Below the pieces are notes generated by a model. The model saw only the letters and a list, made by a program, of their open reading frames with translations, made no database searches and was not told where the DNA came from. A stretch of DNA of 64,000 bases from Neckera pumila (Eukaryota; Streptophyta; Bryopsida; Hypnales; Neckeraceae), in the NCBI GenBank assembly GCA_963969595.1, contig OZ018408.1, positions 47,369,022-47,433,021 on the forward strand, given 5' to 3'. This document shows positions 34,271 through 44,487 of the stretch, in pieces; the first letter of the stretch is position 1, and every line of letters starts with the position of its first letter. Both the position numbers and the translations under genes were made by a program.

Positions 34271-37200
34271 CTCAGTATTCCCCAACCGATAGTCCTCCCG
34301 CAACACAACTGGGTCCCTCTTGGCTTTCCCCTGATCCACAGGTAGATCACACATGCGTTTCACCTCAGGAACTGGAATTATAGGTTTACCAACCATAGAT
34401 TACAACCAAAAACTAACGCTCAATATTTAAATCAAGAGAATATAAGTGAAGAAAATAGTCCATGGAAAGGCATGGATTTTAGACCGATATAACAAACAAA
34501 AACTTGCAACACAAAATGCACCTCCTATTTGTGGTTGGTCTCCATCTAACTGAGAGGAAATATATATAGAAATAAATCAAATAAAGAACAGTACCATGCC
34601 AGTCTCCATCATTGTGCATTTATCCTTCAGTTTTGCTTGCTCAATTGTCAGTTCTTGCCTGCAAACAGTCATGAAGTCATCACCTTCGTCAAATGCATAA
34701 AGGATGATAATGCGGTGAGATTAACCAAGCACACCCTTCATAACTCTTTCAACCCAAATGAGCCAAAATATAAAAGAAACTTTCAAAGCATACCGCCTCT
34801 GCTCCTCATCGTTGAACTCAGTAAGCTCAGATTGCTTATTCAGCATATCCTCCATGCCCTTCTTTCTCTGTTTGGTCATCTTTTTGTGATGATATGTATC
34901 AATATTGTAATACCTGTACCACAAAAGATCAGTTCATGTTCATAAGGACTGCACGATCTCATAGTGTTGAAACAGTTTTCACTGCCGAATTCATCCAAAC
35001 TGGAACAAGTGACCATCACATGTTCCAAGGCATTCAAAATTAAAATGAAAATATCACCCATACAAAAAATGTCAACTTGATCCAAAAGATAAGAGAGAAC
35101 GCTTGGGTGCAGGCTCATACTTTTTGTAGTCTTCCATGTACCTATCAAAAGAGTTGTTGATGTTAAACCAAAAGCATAATACTCAAAGTACAGTAAGACT
35201 TCACAAAGTACATGAAACTAGCAAAAAAAAAGATCCAGCACTTGTGTAGAACTATCTCCATGCATAAGAGTCGAATGGGAAGAGAGGTCAGTTATAGGAA
35301 CTCACAGAATCAATCCTCAAACTGCCCATGAAGGTTTCAGTTTCGAATCTAGAATTTTCTGAAAACCTCTGCACTACTTTCATTCTCAGAAAACAGAGGT
35401 TGAGAGGGTATGTGTAATCATCCACAAACGTACTGTTTAAAGATGTCCTTTTCCTCTCGATTGGTCAAAGTCTTTAGGTTCACCTGCCACAAAGCACAAC
35501 CAGTAACACAAGATTTATCAAATATCATTACTCGAAGAAATAATGTATCCACATTAACCCCTAAAGGTCCAAGGCCTTTTTTCTGCCAAAAAACACCCAA
35601 AACTGCCATTTTTTAGCAAAGAGTGAAGAAAAAATTAAAAATGTTTTTCTTGCACATCTAACTGTAGGATCTTACACCTAACTAGTATAAGAATGTGTGG
35701 AAAAAATTTCAGAATTTTTGACCGCATAGATTGCAAGATATCTGCGTTTATAGTGAAAAAAACAAGGTTTTCAGCACATTGTGGGATTGGATTTTTTGAC
35801 TTTGAACATTTTTAGCTTAAAATTATTGCACTACAAAGTTTTGAGCTTTAACTGTTTATAGTGGAGAATTGAGTTGACAATCTACCAAAAAAAAAAATTC
35901 AAAAAAACTTAATTTTCATTATTAAAAAAATTGTTAAGTAGAATTAGGTATGAGATAGAAGGAAAATCTAAAATATTCATATATTTTAAATGGAATTAAA
36001 ATGCACTAATCCCAATGGTGAGATTGTTCTAGCAAGTAAACTGAACCATGCCAAAAAAAGAAATTTGAAAAATTTGAAAAATGTCATTAAAAAATGAGTC
36101 CTACAAGTTATCTTTTTTCAAAAAGATGCTCTAACTGCCCCCAAAACAAGAATGTCCATAACTTTCTCATAGCATATCCAAATGAAATGAATCAAAGCTT
36201 TCCAAATAGACAAAAATAAAATCTTTGAGGAAAAAAATTCAAAAAAAAAAAAAAATTATTTTTTGCAAAATTTTTTTTGTTGCCCGCTCTCCTTTGTTTT
36301 GAGCTTATTTGGGCATAACTTTTTTCCCCGGGCACCGGTTGAAAAAAAAACTATACCCCCACAAAGCTTATCAGTTTTTCTATCTTCTAAAAAAGTTTCA
36401 AAAAATCAGGACAAAATTTCAGCCCATAGGTACCTACCCAAAATCCCACTTATCTGTTGAATGGACACTTGGGCCTTTAGGGGTTAAACATCCAAAATAG
36501 AAAGAGAACCTCTGCAGGCGCTCAATGTATGTCAAGAAAACTCAACATCATTTTCGGCTACTAGAGTAAGATAAGTACTCTAAAAGCAACGGCAAAACCT
36601 TCTTCACCTCTGCCAACCAAGCACTAAATTCCGGACTCCTTGTCCTGAAAAACACGAAATAAAATGCATCAAAAATTCTCTACTGTGTCCATTTCTAGTT
36701 TAACCAGAAGAATGATGATCAGGAGGCAGAGATTACTACATTTCTACATTGGATAAACCCAGGCCGAAACAAGCCAGTAAGGAATGCAAGTAAGAATTTG
36801 AAAGGAAAACACCAACCACATGTCCGGTTCTTCAATAATCCCATAGTCGCCTCAGGATTCGGTTAAGGTAGGAGGTCCATAAATCGCTCATCTAAGAGCT
36901 GAAGCTGAATTTTGGGGAGGTAAAACTACTTAAAATATTTTCCAGTAAATTTTCCTTGAAAGGCAAGAGTAATTGGCATCTAACCCAAGTTGTTTCATAT
37001 TTTTTGAAGCTTTGTAGAATTAGTTATGAATTTCTGAAGTTGCAAAAAAGTGCATTTTTGTGGGCTCTAAAACCGACCACCTCCTCAAATGCACACCACT
37101 TGTACATTGGAAAGTGCAAAATGTACCTCTAGAGCCTGATTGGTTTTAGAACCCGCTCCATTTTAGAACCTCCTACCTTATTGGACTCTTGCCTCACTCT

Positions 37201-37287
37201 TCCACCTTCTCTTTCTTTTTCTCTCTGTGCTCTTGTTCTCGTTCCTTCTCCTTCATCTTCTGCTTCTTCAGCACACAATCACATGAG
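34271..37287 (-). CDS. NST1-like 'stress response' family protein, multi-exon
   Basis: Resembles the plant family annotated as stress response NST1-like (At5g49210 type), conserved and lysine/glutamate-rich at the N-terminus, of unproven function. Exons on the minus strand, phases consistent: 36850-36817 (DYGIIEEPDMW), 36644-36599 (TRSPEFSAWLAEVKK), 35483-35434 (VNLKTLTNREEKDIFK), 35141-35121 (MEDYKK, 21 nt), 34913-34794 (YYNIDTYHHKKM to FNDEEQRR), 34658-34595 (QELTIEQAKLKDK) and 34330-34271 (GKAKRDPVVLREDYRLGNTE). A Lys/Glu-rich frame at about 37287-37214 (KKQKMKEKEREQEHREKKK) may be an upstream exon. Seven residues usual after MEDY are absent. The terminal exon (family pattern AAAxIQRRLDPD) and the start exon were not found, so the gene may be broken. 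The second intron holds a 934-bp TTAA element, and a TA-flanked MITE lies just upstream of the 36850 exon. Confidence 0.7.
35554..36487 (+). mobile_element. piggyBac-like MITE, group A, 934 bp, intronic
   Basis: TTAA at 35554 and 36484, termini CCCCTAAAGGTCCAAGGCC and GGGCCTTTAGGGG. It sits in an intron of the NST1-like gene (between exons 36644-36599 and 35483-35434), in antisense orientation to it. Among the best preserved group A copies. Confidence 0.88.
36866..37177. mobile_element. TA-flanked MITE with AGGTAGGAGG ends, 312 bp
   Basis: AGGTAGGAGGTCC at the left and its complement GAACCTCCTACCT at the right, with TA on both sides (36864-36865, 37178-37179). It lies 16 bp upstream of an NST1-like exon acceptor. 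Confidence 0.75.
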
Positions 37288-37319
37288 ATAACTATTCTAA
37301 GTACAACACATTGCCTGCA

Positions 37320-37733
37320 GAAATCCTAGCACAAAAAGAATAAAAGGAGGTAAGAGTCACGAGAAAAAATCACAAGGATAATATTTAGTTATAAATCATG
37401 AAAATTATTAAGTTAACTATAAAATATTAATGATAATGGTTTAAAAAATAATAATCATAATAAATGGATGACTGTAGATCATAAATCCATAACCAAAATC
37501 AAAAAAATTCTTGTTGAAACTTAGAAAGCTAGTGTAAAACTTACAACATAATGAAACCAGAATACCACAAAAAATGAAAATAGAAGAATGTATGAAATGT
37601 GTTTAGTATCATTGTTGTGGCTACAATGAATCAAATCATGAATTCAAATGCTTTTTAAACCCTACTATTTCTTATAATGGGTCTTCTAAGTGGAAAATAT
37701 GCAGAAGGAACTGAAGGCATAAATTAGCTCAAG
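37320..37733. other. No gene recognised
   Basis: AT-rich. A start exon for the NST1-like gene could be farther upstream, but none was identified. Confidence 0.35.
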
Positions 37734-37936
37734 CACTACAAGAGAAAGGGGTGTTTTAAGTATAGTCCTAGTAGTATTGTCTTTTAAGTGATGACTTTTG
37801 AGTAAGGTTTTTAGTAAAATTTTACTGAAAAGTCTGTCTTTTTAGTAAAATTTTACTAAAAACATTACTCGAAGGTCATTACTTAAGAGATTATACTACT
37901 AGGACTATACTTAAAACACTCCTTTCTCTTGTAGTG
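37734..37936. mobile_element. CACTA-type foldback MITE, 203 bp
   Basis: Perfect end CACTACAAGAGAAAGG and its complement, flanked by AAG on both sides (37731-37733, 37937-37939), the 3-bp duplication typical of CACTA. The arms pair for most of the length (TAGTCCTAGTAGTAT and complement; TAGTAAAATTTTACT near the middle). Confidence 0.88.
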
Positions 37937-37939
37937 AAG

Positions 37940-38952
37940 GGAGATGCAACATTTGTCAACCAACAACTATTGTTGAAAAGGTAAAACATCAATTGCTTCT
38001 TTAAATACACCATAACTGCCTTGATCATGTGCCCACTAGAGAAGATAGGAATGCCATGCATCCAAATAATTGTATATGGACTCCCAAAAACTAGATTGCC
38101 ATGCCAATATATCCCCTAGCTTATAGAAATCACAAAATAAAAATTAGGCATGAAAATCAATGTAAATTAGATAAATGCTCGAGAGTGTCATTAGATATAA
38201 TATTGTTAATTTTTTTGGATTGCACCAAGATCTGTGATATTCACGTACATTAAATTCTAAATCTTGGACACATAGGTTTAGAGTCAGAATTGTATCCAAT
38301 ATGCTCTTCTTAATCACCTAAAATGGTCACAATAATTTCTAATGTAGAAGGCCATGAAAAGTCACTTCCTACAATGACTTACAGTGAAAAGCAGGTGTTC
38401 CTAATGAGGTCACTAATCACTCCATCGTTGTTAGGTTAAACATTGATAGTGGCCAAAAAAATTGTCGTGGGGTCATTAGGGATCTACTATGAGCCAGCCA
38501 ACCACAACGGGCTAATTCACCTTAGTGGTTACTACCAATGAAACAAAATTGAGTTTTAATTCCAATTTAACTTTTCAATCGCAAGCTTGTATGCAATATC
38601 AATACTTTTTGGCTATTCTAAAGACTTAGATAGAGTAAAGAGATAGGATGTAAAAATAAGACAAAGGTTTTGTGTTTCTTGGTGACCTTTGTCTAACTAT
38701 CTAGAGAAGGGATGACTTAGATGCCTCAAACATTGGACTTTGCATTATAGAAGAACAATACTAATAGGGTAGAATTGGACTAGGCTGACTTCACCACAAC
38801 TACAGACAAATGCATGGACACAAGCTTCACATCCTTATAGCAAAATAGGACTAAAAAAAGAAGAACACACTACATGTTGAGACAACATGGACATAAGCAT
38901 GAAATCAGCATGGAAAGGGACCAGCCAAAACACTCACTATAGCTAAAGCTTA
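37940..38952. other. No gene; part resembles 55940-56110
   Basis: No coding sequence. The stretch about 38300-38460 is loosely similar to 55940-56110 (shared words CTTCCTACAAT and TCACTCCAT), so it is probably a dispersed repeat. Confidence 0.4.
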
Positions 38953-39242
38953 AGATAACTACACCTAAAATCTTATGGTTCCTAAAATGACAGTGGATAT
39001 TCTACCTAAAATGTACTCTCAACTATTCATATACATCTATGATCGCTTCTGGGTACACTTATACTCAATACTATGCAAATTCGTAGTTTATTCACACAGT
39101 GTCCAAAAAATGCATTCTTAGAGAATCTAGAATCCCCTTTTGACTACCAATGGGATCCCCCAAAAAATATTCAACACAATAGTGAAAACTATGCTAAATT
39201 AGGTTGAATTGCTTAACTGTGCGATTTGAGGTGCAGGTACCT
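38953..39242. mobile_element. TA-flanked AGGT-end MITE, copy 1
   Basis: AGATAACTACACCTAAAAT at the left and the complement of AGGTACCTGCACC at the right, TA outside both ends. About 290 bp, clearly homologous to 39894-40192. Confidence 0.75.
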
Positions 39243-39356
39243 TAAGACATGGAAGCGTTTCGGGCATGCATGTTGTATTGATCTAAAATGTATGCATTAA
39301 TTGACTACTCTATGATTTTCAGTTTGTTTTGACACACACTATAGTCTACTTCATTA

Positions 39357-39746
39357 AAGTATCCCCCCCCCCTAATCGACCAAATAAAGAATTCCAACAT
39401 GATTTGGAGTTCTGAAGGCAAAACAAACATTTTTTAGAGGTACAACAATAGAAATGACATGGATTGCCAAAAAATTGTAATTTTATCGCTTGAATTGAAA
39501 TTATTATGAATTTCTGGAGGCAAAAAATGCGTCGGACCCATGGATATAGTCTTCTAATTCCAATCATTCAATAACTTTTTACCTAATCATTATTTCCTAT
39601 TTTTTTTTCCACAACTTGGGAAGTGTGTCACGTATTAATAGTTCCAACCTTGAAAACAAAAAAAACCCGCATTCTAAGCATGGTTGGAAATACATGCACC
39701 TATAGGTTGGGAATGGGTCAGTGGTTGGAAATGGGGGGAGTTACCT
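39357..39746. mobile_element. TA-flanked MITE with C-rich ends, 390 bp
   Basis: Left end AAGTATCCCCCC, right end the complement of AGGTAACTCCCCCC, TA at 39355-39356 and 39747-39748. Its interior is related to the element at 40976-41373 (shared TTCCAATCATTCAA and TTGGAAATGGG). Confidence 0.65.
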
Positions 39747-39893
39747 TACATGGAGCCCCAGCAACAACTTTAGCAGGGTGGCCAAAAATATTTCCTACAC
39801 ATACAATATTGAAAATAGTCAACTCAATTGCACACCTTTTCTAGCCAATTCCTACAATTGAAGTGCATTTGACTCTCCACAAATTCGAGTATA

Positions 39894-40192
39894 AGGTAAC
39901 TACACCTAAAATTGCACGGTTTCTAAAAGCGCACAATGGATATTCTTGCCTATAATGTACTCCCACTATTCATATGACTCTATAATCGCTTTTGGATATG
40001 TACACCTATTCTCAACACTTTGGAAATTTGTAGTTTATTCACATGGTGTCCAAAAAATGCATTCTAAGAGAATCTAGAATCCCCTTTTGACTATCAATGG
40101 GACCCCACAAAAGAAAAACTTAAATACAATAGTAAAAACCATATTGAATTAGGTTGAAATGCTTAATTGTGCGATTTAAGGTGCAGTTCCCT
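39894..40192. mobile_element. TA-flanked AGGT-end MITE, copy 2
   Basis: AGGTAACTACACCTAAAATT at the left and the complement of AGGGAACTGCACCTTAAATC at the right, TA on both sides. Same orientation as copy 1; the shared interior includes AGAGAATCTAGAATCCCCTT. Confidence 0.8.
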
Positions 40193-40287
40193 TAGTGGTA
40201 GTGAGAATGGAATGCAAAGCACACTAGATCTCATACATATATTCTCACAAATTCATACATGGATTGGAACGCAGTGTGTTCCTACAT

Positions 40288-40571
40288 CATTAGGAAAAAT
40301 TCCAACCCTCGAAGGGGTTGTCAGAATCTGACTTTCGGCACCCTTGGGGTGCAATTATGTAACATGAAGAAAAAGATTAATAAATAAATAAATTTCAGGG
40401 TTTTTTTTGGAATTTTTTTATTTTTTAAGTCTGATAGTGGCACTGATGTGGCAACCCTCATGCCACGTAGGATTTCAATTTTTCAATTTTTCAATTTTTT
40501 TTTTTTTTTTTTTTTCCCCCTTATTGCACCGGCTCTCGTGGCCCCTTTGAGGGCTGAAAGTTTTTCTAATG
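40288..40571. mobile_element. CATTAG foldback MITE, 284 bp
   Basis: CATTAGGAAAAATTCCAACC at the left, complement of CATTAGAAAAACTTTCAGCC at the right. It shares the GATGTGGC...GCCACGT motif and poly(A/T) centre with 31430-31725 and 60209-60503. CAT directly follows and precedes the ends and may be a 3-bp duplication. Confidence 0.75.
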
Positions 40572-40975
40572 CATAGGTAGCATACTTTCTTCAATCTACA
40601 GTTAATGCAATACATACACTGAACCGCGTAATTGAATTGAAGCTCTACCACAGCTTCGCATAACTAGGAAATACCAGTCACGAACTCACGATACAAAGTT
40701 CAGACATTCTCTACCACAATGGACACAACCTTCAAATCCAAATTTCATGAAGCTTCAGCAAGCTTGAAGCACAACGCAGGTACCATCAAAACGCAGGAAT
40801 ACAAAACATTGGGGACAAGGCAGGATGTTTTGCAAGTCGGATCTCGGAGGTCACAGGCAGGATGTTGGAGAGGGCAGGTCAGGACAGCAAACGCATAACG
40901 GACTCCATCCCTCGTGATCAGTGCTTTTTATTTCATTTTTTAAGAAGTGCCAAAGTGGCGATTGAAAATGTTATA
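40572..40975. other. No gene recognised
   Basis: Slightly richer in GC than the MITEs around it. No open frame with a recognisable motif; possibly an upstream exon or old promoter. Confidence 0.3.
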
Positions 40976-41373
40976 AGGTCGGACCACCTATAGCTAATTG
41001 CTTAAGCTCCTGTGGCGCAGATGGTGAGCAGTTGAATGCGATGGAGATTTTTCCCGTGTAGGAAGATAGAATATACTAAGATTGTGAAATTTTCAAAATT
41101 TTTTTGCAAAATTGAAATTTCTGTGAATTTGGGGAGCCAAAAAGTGATCCGAACCAATTCCCAATCATTAGAGTCTTCCACTTCCAATCATTCAAGAACT
41201 AGCTTCTTACTATCTACTTTCTTGTTATTTTTTTGCATATTGTAGGACATGTGCCATGATCTTACTAGTTCCAACTTTAAAAAAGAGTAAAAAACACATT
41301 ACAAGCCTTGATTGGAAATAGGGGCACTACCGGTTGGGAATTGGTCCCTGGTTGGAAATGGGTGGTCTGACCT
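40976..41373. mobile_element. TA-flanked MITE with AGGTCGGACCACC ends, 398 bp
   Basis: Left AGGTCGGACCACC, right complement AGGTCAGACCACC, TA on each side (40974-40975, 41374-41375). Diverged relative of 39357-39746. Confidence 0.78.
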
Positions 41374-41375
41374 TA

Positions 41376-41786
41376 GTGGTGCTCCAAATTTCAACACTCA
41401 TCCTCATATTGGATAGAAAATATCACATTAGCACATATCACATGTCTACAATATGGTTTTCGTAAAAAAAGTGGCAATTTCATTCAAGATTTTTTTTAAT
41501 TTGGATCTTTTCTGGCAATTTCATCCAAGTTTTCTGGCATTTATTTTGGCATTTTTTAGCTCAATTATTTTTTTTTGTGCGATCTGGCACGAGAAAGCCA
41601 AAAAAAAAGCCCTACTCCTAATCATCCTAATCATCCACGTTCAAGGCAATAAGGGGCCAATCTTCCGTGATCCAACACTGGATGACAAAGAATCCTTTTA
41701 TGTAGGATATTCATCTTTGTGAATTTTTTGTAAAAAGTGGAGCTCTAGCACAATAGTTTACTTCTCTAGTGAGTGCTCTTGGGTTT
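41376..41786. other. No gene recognised
   Basis: AT-rich spacer. The open frame 41453-41722 (+) is hydrophobic because of T-rich codons and shows no family. Confidence 0.4.
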
Positions 41787-42655
41787 CTAACTCCTAAAGG
41801 TCAGAGACTATGTTTTCCACAAAACGCTCCAAAACTACCATTTCAAGTACGATTATCAAATTTTAGAAAAAAGAACATTGGTGGACACATGTCACTAAAG
41901 AACCATGTAGTAAGCTGGTTTGAGAAGATGTAGAAAATTTTTTAGAATTTTCCACCTTGCAGATTGGATGATATTAGCGTTTGAATTGACAAACATCCTT
42001 TTCTTGGACAAGTGAAAAACCATTTGTACTTCACAAGGTCACATTTGTATAAAAAAATGTCCAAGTTGGCTCTATGCTTGAAAAATTTCAGATCATTTGA
42101 AATTGTACAACATATAGGAAGAAATAAGCAAAAAGAAGTACAAAACAATAGAAAACACTAAATTATTAAGAATATATTTATGGAATTGAAAAATGCCAAT
42201 CCCAACGGCTGTAATGGTGTAATAATCAATCTACATCCTATGCTTTATTTTTTTCAAAAACTTGGGTTCAATATCGTAAAGGACTTCAAAGTTGATTTTA
42301 GAATAAAGAATCCATAACTGCCCGCAAACTAGAACACCTCATAACTTTCATCTCATAAATCAAAATGGAATGATTTAGAGCTTTCCATGTATATAATACT
42401 AGAAACCCAATTTCAAATTTTTACTTTTTTAAAAAGTGATTTTTCAAAAAAAATCGAGTTGCCCACTGATTGTTTAAAAAAACATATTAACCATGCATGT
42501 AGTCAAAGGTTATGAAAATTGTTGGACCTTAAAGCTACTCCTTGGCCACATGTTGTGTGAAAATTTTAAGGAAAAAAATGAAAGTTTTTGTTTGTAGTGA
42601 GCTGCACAAAATCACTTTGTTGCCAAAAAATGCCGTTTGGCCCTTTAAGGGCTAA
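41787..42655 (-). mobile_element. piggyBac-like MITE, group B, CTAA target duplication
   Basis: 869 bp. Left CTCCTAAAGGTCAGAG, right CCCTTTAAGGG, flanked by CTAA at 41787-41790 and again CTAA at 42652-42655. As with the TTAT copy, this is a direct duplication of a variant target. Confidence 0.8.
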
Positions 42656-42759
42656 GCAAATGATCTAGGCCGGGGTGAACTAACCCCCTTCGCTCATCCT
42701 TCCAAAGTCATCCAACGAATGCATGGATGTGAGAAAAAGAGTGCCTATTCTATGCTTAA

Positions 42760-43681
42760 TTAACACCTAAAGGACCTAAGCCTTTTTTCTACCAAAAAAC
42801 ACTCAAAACTGCAACTACAGCCTATAGCAAAGAGTGAAAAAGTTTGAAAATTGTTTTTTTTGCACATCTAATTGTAGGATTATACACCTAGTTATTATTA
42901 AAAACATGTCAAAAAAATTTCAAAAGTTTTGACTGCACGGATTACAAGATATTTGCGTTTAAAGTGGAAAAAAAATTTCAACACATTACGAGACTAGATT
43001 ATTTGACTTTGAACCTTTTTAGCTTTAATTTTTTGCACTATAGAGTTTTGAGCTTTTAATCTTATGGTGAAGAACTGAGTTGAGAGTCTAGGAAAAAACA
43101 GAGATTCAGAAAGACTTAATTTTTATTCTCTATAAAATTATTAAGGAGAAGTAGATATGAGATAAAACAACAATCTAAATTAACATCTCTAAAATGGAAT
43201 TAAAATGCACTAATCCCAGTGGTGAGATTGTTCTAGCAAGAAAACTAAACCATGTGGAATTTTTTTCTTAAATTATAAAAATTGCATTTAGAATTAAATC
43301 TTCCAAGTTTTGTTTTTAAGAAGATGCTCTAATTGCCCCCAAAACAAGATTGTCCATAATTCTCTCATAGCAAATATAAATAGAATGAATCAAAGCTTTC
43401 CATGTAGAAAAGAATATAATCTATGAGAAAAAAAATTAAAAAAAAGAAATCAAATTTTTGCCCCCTCTTCTCCTTTGAGCTTATTTGGGCATAAATTTTG
43501 TTCCTAGGCACCGATTGAAAACAAAATTATATTTCCATGAAGCTAATGAATTTTTCTATCTATTAAAGTTTCAAAGAAAATATCAAAAAGTTTCAAAAAA
43601 GTAGGACAAAAATTGAGATTGTAAATACATGCCTGAAATTTGATTTGTCCCTGGGAGGGACAATGATCCTTTATGGGTTAA
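42760..43681 (+). mobile_element. piggyBac-like MITE, group A, 922 bp
   Basis: TTAA at 42760 and 43678. Left CACCTAAAGGACCTAAGCC, right ATCCTTTATGGG. An older copy with several changes in the termini. Confidence 0.78.
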
Positions 43682-44487
43682 TTTATCTTCTTTATCTCTC
43701 CTAGATAATCCAGGGCCTCTGATTGCAAATATGAATTCAAAATTTGCAAATTCTATCGTGCGTGGCAAATGAAAAAATTTCAGCATTTTCCGCAAGTTGT
43801 GAACAAGGAAGGGGGTAAAGTTGTAGACGAGCAAGGGGGTCAGTTTAGCACGCCCATGATTCACACAATACCAAAAAGGATATTTACCATGGTGACCAAC
43901 TCATCCTTCGAAGGTTAAATACCCATTCTTTGGAATTTAGAGGCGGGGGAATTTCCCAAGGGGTCTCAAATGTCTTCCAAGAGGGAACTCAAAAAGTACA
44001 AAATTCCCTTGAGAAAATACCCTTGCCGTAATGTTGGCCTGCTTCCACATGCATTTTCAGACATTTGAAAATTGATTTTGGTGGTCTCTTTTATGCATCT
44101 TCACAAAATTATTTGAAAGTAAAAAAATCCATTGTTTTCTGTGAGGTTTTCATCAATTATAAAGACTGCAAACGTCGAGGTAACCGTTTTCTATGGAGAA
44201 AGACTCTAATAAGACAATAGGGTACAACAAGCAATTAACACCACTGACGAACTGAGGGCGTAACACTAACCAGCTCATGAACCAATTGTTCAAATTTCAT
44301 GCACGCATTCTGGTCACAAAATAGTCACATGAACTCACTTCTGAAAATCCTCAATGCAACAACAACCCCACCAAGAGCTCAAGGCAGTTTTCACTATTAT
44401 CAGAGAGATGGGAGCCTATCAGGAAGGTAGCTCACATCACACATGTCGCTTGATCTTATACAACATGAGCAATAAGATAAACATACA
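43682..44487. other. Downstream flank of ceramide synthase
   Basis: Contains the unassigned 3' UTR of the ceramide synthase gene at its right side. No other gene seen. Confidence 0.4.
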
